Position numbers and translations under genes: made by a program | NCBI GenBank assembly: GCA_910587085.1 | Contig: CAJUMC010000008.1 | Span: 26,346 to 90,345, forward strand | DNA: 64,000 bases | Source: an uncultured Lachnospiraceae bacterium | Lineage (GTDB): Bacteria; Bacillota; Clostridia; Lachnospirales; Lachnospiraceae | Direction of reading: 5' to 3' | The notes under the pieces: generated by a model | The model's database searches: none | Seen by the model: the letters and a program-made list of their open reading frames with translations, nothing else | What the model was told of the DNA's origin: nothing | Shown: positions 58,941 through 64,000 of the stretch, in pieces | Numbering within the stretch: the stretch's first letter is position 1 | Layout of the letters: each line of letters opens with the position of its first letter

Positions 58941-60050
58941 TCACTTCTGCCTGCGTTCTTCCCGAAGTACCTCCCAGCAGAATTCCGTCAGCTTTTCCGC
59001 CGCTTTTCTATGCGTCGTCTCACTCGGATGCCAGTCGCTGGCAATTCCGTCCTCCTCCCGCTGCCCGTCAAATTCAAGATAATGGATATGTTCATCTCCA
59101 GCAGCGCGCAGCTTTGCAACCAGCCTTTCCACCACCGGACAGAGCGAGCGCGTCATGATCCCGAGACAGCAGACGATTTCCACATCCCCGTAGTTTTGCC
59201 TGACTTTCCGGTACAGATCGCGGTACGCCCCGGCAAAAACATGCTCGCGCTCCGGCTTTCCCCTCGTGTAGCTGTCGTCGTTTGTGCCGAGATGGAGCAC
59301 TACGAGATCCGGCAGAAACCGTGATACATCCCACGGCTCCGGCTCAATTCCAAGCTTTCTGCTCAGCGTGCAGGCCGTGTACGGATACAGCTGCGGCATC
59401 AGAATTGTTTCGTCCGGGGTATCGCGCTCCGGCGGAATCCAGTCCGTAATCAGGCCGATGCCGCTCCAGGACACCAGCTGGTAATCCGCATCCAGCGCCA
59501 CAGCCGTGCGCAGCGCGTAATCCTTATACGGATTTTCCTGCGGCGTATTGAATATGTCCACATTCCAGACCCCTTCTATGCCGTAGCCGCAGGTGATCGA
59601 ATCGCCGATAAATTCAATCCTTCTCTTTCTCTGCGGCAGCGGCAAGAGTTCCGCGTCGTCGTCCGCCAGCAGATACCGGATGCCGCACATCCCGAATGCC
59701 ATTTCCGAAAACTTCGCAATACGCACGCTCAGGGTTTTCGGCAGCTGCTCCGCCCCGACTCCTTTGTACCGCGCATATTCCGCACGGTCGAAAATTAAAT
59801 ATTCTGCTTCCTCCGCCTCCAGCGGGAAGCGCTTCCACGGTTCCTCATCCTCCCCGACAAACACGCCGACCCAGCCCTGCTGCCTGTCATCCATCCGCCA
59901 TTCATCCGTTATAATATCTGCCAGAATCCGCTCCCCCGTATAGAAAAAACCGATTTCCGCCGCCGAATAGGTAAGATAGGCGATCCCGCCGTGAAACAAA
60001 ATCCGCCCGAGCTGCTTGCCGGTCTGCGGTTCCACCGTTATTTTCTGCAT
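58941..60050 (-). CDS. SGNH/GDSL carbohydrate esterase (family 2-like)
   Basis: 369 residues from ATG 60050 (GGGGGAGG). An N-terminal jelly-roll-like part (1-140; LGRILFHGGIAYLTYSAAEI) precedes an SGNH hydrolase: block I RIEFIGDSITCGYGIEG (Ser), LVSWSGIGLI (Gly), VVLHLGTNDDSY (Asn) and SDWHPSETTHRKAAEKL (Asp/His). The two-domain order matches CE2 acetyl esterases, which deacetylate xylan or mannan oligosaccharides. No signal peptide, so it works on imported sugars. 302 bp from, and same direction as, the fucosidase gene, suggesting a glycan-use locus. Confidence 0.87.
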   Translation of the reverse strand: MQKITVEPQTGKQLGRILFHGGIAYLTYSAAEIGFFYTGERILADIITDEWRMDDRQQGWVGVFVGEDEEPWKRFPLEAEEAEYLIFDRAEYARYKGVGAEQLPKTLSVRIAKFSEMAFGMCGIRYLLADDDAELLPLPQRKRRIEFIGDSITCGYGIEGVWNVDIFNTPQENPYKDYALRTAVALDADYQLVSWSGIGLITDWIPPERDTPDETILMPQLYPYTACTLSRKLGIEPEPWDVSRFLPDLVVLHLGTNDDSYTRGKPEREHVFAGAYRDLYRKVRQNYGDVEIVCCLGIMTRSLCPVVERLVAKLRAAGDEHIHYLEFDGQREEDGIASDWHPSETTHRKAAEKLTEFCWEVLREERRQK

Positions 60051-60352
60051 TTGTTTTTCCTCCCCCATTTTACTGTGCTGCTTCTCATCGTACTGCTTAT
60101 GTGCCGGAAATAATTGTTCCCCTGAAATGGTATTGCTTTCATGGCATGTCATAGTATGATTTCTTTGCATCTTCTATAAATCTTCTTTCAATTATAATGC
60201 AAATTCCGCCGTTCTGCAAAGCCGGCCCCTCTCCCTGGCTGTTCTGCTGCTCGGCAGGCTCCCTGCCTCGCATTCTCTGCTCCGCAGAGCATTTTTCTCA
60301 AATTATTTCAAGCACAGCAGCATGTATATTTTAGCATAATGGCATGCATATT
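60051..60352. other. Intergenic region upstream of the esterase
   Basis: 302 bases between fucosidase stop and esterase start. AT-rich near 60110-60200 with repeated CATAATGGCATGCATAT-like and CAGCATGTATATTTT-like blocks near 60315-60370. No gene. Confidence 0.4.
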
Positions 60353-62755
60353 TCAGCAAATCAGCGTGTATGCTTCTCCCGCCTTCAGTTCAACCTCCGC
60401 ACTGTTCCACATCCTGCCGCAGACGGTTGCACCGGCTCCTCCTGCCGGACCGGATTGCCCGCCTCCGGCGGCTGCCGCTTCGCCCTTGCAGCAACAGGAG
60501 TCCCCGGTTTCCTCTCCGGCAGGCTTCATTTCCATATTCTCATACAGAATTGTTGTTTTCAGATCCGCCTTTGCCCGCAGTTCACACGAAAGCAGCCGGC
60601 CTTTCCTCCACACAAGATCAATTTCCGCACCGCCGCGCACGCACAGCCCCTTTACGCTGCCATTGCTCCATTCCTCCGGCAGGGCCGGAAGCAGTACAAT
60701 ACGCCCGGACGTGCTCTGAACCAGCATTTCTGCAATTCCCGCCGCACCGCCGAAATTTCCGTCGATCTGAAACGGCGGATGATTGTCAAACAGATTCGGC
60801 AGAGTGGAGCGCGCATAAAGTGCCAGAAGGTTCTCATAAGCCTTTTTTCCGTCCCAGAGCTTCGCGTAATGATTGATTATCCAGGCGCGGCTCCATCCCG
60901 TATGCCCGCCGCCGTGAGAAAGCCTGCCTTCAAGCGTTATGCGCGCAGCTCCGGCAAGTTCCGGCGTGCCGTCCATCGTAATCTGACAGGACGGATGCAG
61001 ACCGTACAAATGAGAAATATGACGATGCCCCGGCTCGGCCTCCCCGTATTCCTTCTCCCATTCCAGAATCTGACCGCGGCTCCCGATCTGCGTTGGTACA
61101 AGACGGCTGCGCGCATCGGCAAAGCGCTCCGTCAGCTCATCCTTCAGACCGAGCACCTCTGCCGCATCAATGCACTGCGTAAACAGATCACGCAGGATCT
61201 GGTTGTCCATCGTTACGCCCATACCGATTGCCCCGCGCACGCCGTCCGGCAAAATAAAGGTATTTTCCGGCGAAACGGAAGGACAGGTTTTCAGATACCC
61301 GTCATGTTCCATGAGAAAATCCAGGAAAAATTCTGCCGCCTCCCGCATAATCGGATAGCTCTCGCGCAGAAAATCCAGATCTCTTGTATACTCATAATGC
61401 ATCCACTGATGCGTGCACAGCCAGGCCGCCCCCATCACCCAGTAGGAGCCGGAAACCCAGATATCCTGCACCGCGGTATCGCCCCAGATATCGGTGTTGT
61501 GATGGGCTACAAAGCCGCGGCAGCCGTACATTTTCTGCGCAGTCTTCCTCCCGTTCGGCACCATCCTTTTTATCAGCTCAAACAGAGGAAGATGGCATTC
61601 CGACAGGTTGCAGCTTTCTGCCGGCCAGTAATTCATTTCCGCATTGATGTTGATGGTATATTTGGAGTCCCATGGAGCTTCCATATCCTGATTCCATATT
61701 CCCTGCAGCGTTGCCGGCAGTGTTCCCGGACGGCTGCAGGCAATCAGCAGGTAACGCCCGAAATTGAAATACAGCTCGGTCAGTCCCAGATCCTCCGGAT
61801 CGGCAGCTTTGATCCGCTGGCCGGTCGGAAGGCGATCAAACCGGCCGTCCGCAGACCACCCGGTTTTTTCCTGATTCCCGGTTTCCTTCCCGGCACATAC
61901 CTTGGCTGCATTTCCTTCAAGCTCAAGTCTGACACGGTCAAACAACGCCCGGTAATCCGCAATATGCCGCTTTTTGAGTTCCTCGTATGAATATTTTTCC
62001 GCAGCCGCAAGCTTGGCGGAAACGGCCTCTTTCAGATCCTGATAACGGAAGGTAGTGCCGGCCGAAAAATACAGTGTGACCCTTCTGGCGCCGCGGATCA
62101 CAAGGTGTTCCCCAATCACCTCGCAGGTTCCGCCTTCCGCGCACCCGCGCATCATCATGCATAGCTCCACTCCGTTTCCGCCAAGTTTCGCTCCCAGCAT
62201 AATAGTATTATGAGAGTATTTTCCGGAATAATCATAGAATTTACGCCTTGTCATTAAAGAACTTAGACAGATTCCCTCCGGCGCGTCCGTTTCAAACCGC
62301 ATCACGATCACATCATCCGCGGCAGTCGCAAAGATTTCCCGGCGGTACAGCGAACCGTTCTTTCGGAATGTCACGGTATGTATCGCATCCGCCAGCGACA
62401 GCTCCCGGCAGTAATCCTCGGTTGCACCGTTCATGCCGTCGAAATACAGCTGGATATCGCCAAGAGTCTGGTACGACCTCTGCCCCTGCGGCGTACCGGA
62501 AAGCGCGTTGACCATAAGCTCCTCCGCCTCCGGTATCTTTCCTTCCATTATATACTGCCGGATCTTCGGAAGGTTTTCCAGCGCATCCGGATTGTTGCGA
62601 TCCATCGGCCCGCCATACCATACGCTGTCCTCATTGACCTGCAGATGCTCCTCCTGCACACCGCCGAAAATCATCGCCCCGAGCCGGCCGTTTCCGACCG
62701 GGAGTGCCTCGTTCCAGTCCCGTGCCGGTTCCTCATACCACAGTCTTGTGTTCAT
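60353..62755 (-). CDS. Family 95 glycoside hydrolase, alpha-L-fucosidase type
   Basis: 800 residues from ATG 62755; an in-frame ATG at 62770 is possible. GH95 order: LWYEEPARDWNEALPVGNGR, FGGVQEEHLQVNEDSVWYGG, ININAEMNYWPAESCNLSEC, CRGFVAHHNTDIWGDTA, ISHLYGLHPSCQIT, GGHTGWSRAWIINHYAKLWD and QIDGNFGGAAGIAEMLVQS. Inverting hydrolysis of alpha-1,2-fucosyl (or galactosyl) ends of plant or mucin glycans. No signal peptide, so it works inside the cell on imported oligosaccharides. Near the C-terminus an odd Cys/Gly/Ala-rich stretch (GDSCCCKGEAAAAGGGQSG) interrupts the last beta domain. Confidence 0.93.
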   Translation of the reverse strand: MNTRLWYEEPARDWNEALPVGNGRLGAMIFGGVQEEHLQVNEDSVWYGGPMDRNNPDALENLPKIRQYIMEGKIPEAEELMVNALSGTPQGQRSYQTLGDIQLYFDGMNGATEDYCRELSLADAIHTVTFRKNGSLYRREIFATAADDVIVMRFETDAPEGICLSSLMTRRKFYDYSGKYSHNTIMLGAKLGGNGVELCMMMRGCAEGGTCEVIGEHLVIRGARRVTLYFSAGTTFRYQDLKEAVSAKLAAAEKYSYEELKKRHIADYRALFDRVRLELEGNAAKVCAGKETGNQEKTGWSADGRFDRLPTGQRIKAADPEDLGLTELYFNFGRYLLIACSRPGTLPATLQGIWNQDMEAPWDSKYTININAEMNYWPAESCNLSECHLPLFELIKRMVPNGRKTAQKMYGCRGFVAHHNTDIWGDTAVQDIWVSGSYWVMGAAWLCTHQWMHYEYTRDLDFLRESYPIMREAAEFFLDFLMEHDGYLKTCPSVSPENTFILPDGVRGAIGMGVTMDNQILRDLFTQCIDAAEVLGLKDELTERFADARSRLVPTQIGSRGQILEWEKEYGEAEPGHRHISHLYGLHPSCQITMDGTPELAGAARITLEGRLSHGGGHTGWSRAWIINHYAKLWDGKKAYENLLALYARSTLPNLFDNHPPFQIDGNFGGAAGIAEMLVQSTSGRIVLLPALPEEWSNGSVKGLCVRGGAEIDLVWRKGRLLSCELRAKADLKTTILYENMEMKPAGEETGDSCCCKGEAAAAGGGQSGPAGGAGATVCGRMWNSAEVELKAGEAYTLIC

Positions 62756-62901
62756 ACTCAATTCCCCCATTAGTTTTTTATTTATTATTAATGTTAATGA
62801 TTATACGATCTGGCTGCAGTCCCGATGTTATCCGCCAGCAACGTCCGCGTGAATTTATTTTTCCGGTACGGGCAATAACGGCATGGCGCGCACCGGACAG
62901 C

Positions 62902-63477
62902 TCAAAGCTTCAGCACCCCAAGATGTTCCAGCAGAATTTTCAGCCCGAGCAGAATCAGAATACCTCCGCCGAACAGCTCCGCTTTTTTCTTATATTTCAT
63001 GCCGAACACATTGCCGATCTTGACACCGGCCACGGAAAGTACAAAGGTAGTCAACCCGATAATGGAGACGGAGGCCGCCATATTCTGATTCAGAAAAGCA
63101 AAGGTTATGCCGACCGCAAGCGCATCAATACTGGTTGCTACCGCCATCACCAGCATTGTCCGGAAATCCAGATCTGCATTTGCCTTCTCCTCTTCTCCGG
63201 ACAGCGCCTGGCGAATCATGTTGCCTCCGATAAAAGAAAGCAGGATAAACGCTATCCAGTGATCAAAGGCGACAATTTTGTCTGCAAACTGGTTGCCTAG
63301 AAAATATCCGACCGCCGGCATCAGCGCCTGAAATCCGCCGAACCACAACCCCACGATAACCGCGCTCCGCCAGGTCATTTTTTTTATCGCAAGCCCCTTG
63401 CAGACCGATACGGCAAAAGCATCCATTGCCAGTCCGATCGCCAGCACAAAAATTGTAGTAAATTCATTTAAAGACAT
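62902..63477 (-). CDS. mntP: Manganese efflux pump MntP
   Basis: 191 residues from ATG 63477 (GGAGGGG). Six membrane helices in two inverted repeats, each with the conserved acidic motif: LAIGLAMDAFAVSVCKGLAI and VMAVATSIDALAVGITFAFL. Exports Mn(II) to prevent excess. A manganese-sensing yybP-ykoY riboswitch with an intrinsic terminator precedes it, so expression should rise when manganese is high. Monocistronic as far as seen. Confidence 0.95.
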   Translation of the reverse strand: MSLNEFTTIFVLAIGLAMDAFAVSVCKGLAIKKMTWRSAVIVGLWFGGFQALMPAVGYFLGNQFADKIVAFDHWIAFILLSFIGGNMIRQALSGEEEKANADLDFRTMLVMAVATSIDALAVGITFAFLNQNMAASVSIIGLTTFVLSVAGVKIGNVFGMKYKKKAELFGGGILILLGLKILLEHLGVLKL

Positions 63478-63737
63478 AACAACCCCTCCATTCTTCTGCG
63501 GTATTTGTCCTTCCGAGATCTCCGCCGCCGCGGTTTTGCTGTGCTTTCTCTGCTTTCCATGCCCCTTTGGACTTTCCGGATTTATGGTGCGCATTTCATC
63601 CAGCTTCCGGGCTTATCAGGCTTCCGGCATTCCGGAATACCGAAATCCTGGACTGCCGGACAGGCCGGGCTTCTGCCGCCTCAGTGCATCCCTGTTTCCT
63701 CCAAAGATTTCCATTCGAAGATTAATGCAGGTCAAAG
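63478..63737. other. mntP leader downstream of the riboswitch terminator
   Basis: 260 bases of untranslated leader between the riboswitch terminator and mntP. Open frames are present, but none has a ribosome site. Nothing else seen. Confidence 0.45.
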
Positions 63738-63789
63738 AAAAACTCACAGACAAAACTCCGCAAATCAAATGCGCAATCCTGTCTGTGAG
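63738..63789 (-). terminator. Riboswitch-controlled intrinsic terminator of mntP
   Basis: On the minus strand CTCACAGACA (63780-63789) pairs with TGTCTGTGAG (63743-63752), with an inner GCGCA/TGCGG-type stem, followed by TTTTTCTTTG. Its 5' arm shares CTCAC with the riboswitch P1 helix. Confidence 0.88.
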
Positions 63790-63866
63790 TCTCATTCATT
63801 AAGGCATGCCAGATTTTCATCATTATGTTGACAATGCCGCAGGAACCCTGCGAACTACTCCCCCAC
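63785..63866 (-). ncRNA. yybP-ykoY manganese riboswitch
   Basis: On the minus strand the aptamer begins GTGGGGGAGTAG (63855-63866; consensus GGGGAGUAG), has a small GCAGG/CCTGC hairpin, then GTCAACATAATGATG and the TCTGGCATGC segment (the family's GUcGUCAAUAC and CCGGC parts), and ends CTTAATGAATGAGACTCAC. P1 would be GUGGG with CUCAC (63785-63789), the same CUCAC that starts the terminator. The two folds therefore exclude each other. Mn(II) stabilising the aptamer frees transcription into mntP, an on-switch. Confidence 0.8.
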
Positions 63867-63899
63867 CCGCGATATTTCCTGTTAATTATATGTATTTCC

Positions 63900-63928
63900 A
63901 GTTTACAATATGTTCTGTCTTTTGTCAA
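63900..63928 (-). promoter_or_regulatory. SigA promoter of the mntP riboswitch transcript
   Basis: -35 TTGACA (63923-63928), 17-bp spacer, -10 TAAACT (63900-63905) on the minus strand, about 35 bases before the aptamer. Confidence 0.75.
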
Positions 63929-64000
63929 GCCGTTCGTGGGCGCTGATCACGGTAAACGCATGCTTTATAAATAATCTATAAACAAATTTTTCTTCTTTTT

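Overview
The window looks like chromosome from a motile, saccharolytic, anaerobic Clostridium-type Firmicute, most likely Lachnospiraceae. This rests on the GGAGG ribosome binding sites, TTGACA/TATAAT promoters with 17-bp spacers, a SigD flagellin promoter, GHKL/LytTR signalling, PocR and DUF885 proteins, ATP-type PEP carboxykinase and family 95 fucosidase. It is a mosaic. Most of it is moderately GC-rich housekeeping and accessory sequence, broken by AT-rich patches at about 2.2-4.4 kb and 27.1-28.7 kb that carry decayed or mobile-element-type genes. No tRNA, rRNA, CRISPR array or intact transposase was seen.

Layout. 0-4.4 kb: edge of an acetyltransferase gene, a striking 26-bp tandem array, a leucine-rich-repeat protein, a small P-loop kinase, a decayed acetyltransferase, a perfect 28-bp palindrome and an aminoglycoside-phosphotransferase-like kinase. 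4.4-18.1 kb: signalling block with two diguanylate cyclases, a heterodimeric ABC exporter, a divergent LytTR/GHKL two-component system beside a 45-residue peptide gene, a NERD protein, and an EAL phosphodiesterase fused to a C_GCAxxG_C_C redox-type domain. 18.1-26.3 kb: broken metallophosphoesterase, MerR regulator with its own 19-bp-spacer promoter, an ECF S-component, a family 3 hexosaminidase, an HD protein, a TIM-barrel isomerase and a NYN protein. 26.4-29.0 kb: remnant mobile island with hairpins, a 23-bp repeated palindrome, an apparently shortened XRE regulator and orphan immunity-type genes. 29.1-35.5 kb: transketolase/transaldolase operon, sirtuin, GyrI-like protein, cysteine desulfidase/serine dehydratase-like enzyme. 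35.7-45.0 kb: LamG surface protein, zinc-ribbon protein, PocR receptor, and a SigD-driven unit encoding a huge FliK-like protein, flagellin and FliS. 45-55.4 kb: lipoprotein, zeta-type kinase, DUF885 protein, and a four-gene dlt-like operon. 55.8-64 kb: pckA, an Imm26-like protein, an acetyl esterase with an alpha-fucosidase, and mntP under a yybP-ykoY manganese riboswitch.

The best candidates for undescribed biology are: (i) the dlt-like operon, in which the adenylating enzyme is fused to a nitroreductase, implying a redox-modified acyl group put on an external polymer; (ii) the 45-residue peptide gene between an exporter pair and a divergent sensor/regulator; (iii) the C_GCAxxG_C_C-GGDEF-EAL fusion; (iv) flagellin whose start codon overlaps the end of an 1,098-residue partner gene; (v) gene tails copied past their own stop codons and the 26-bp array. 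All functions are read from motifs by eye; no database search was run.
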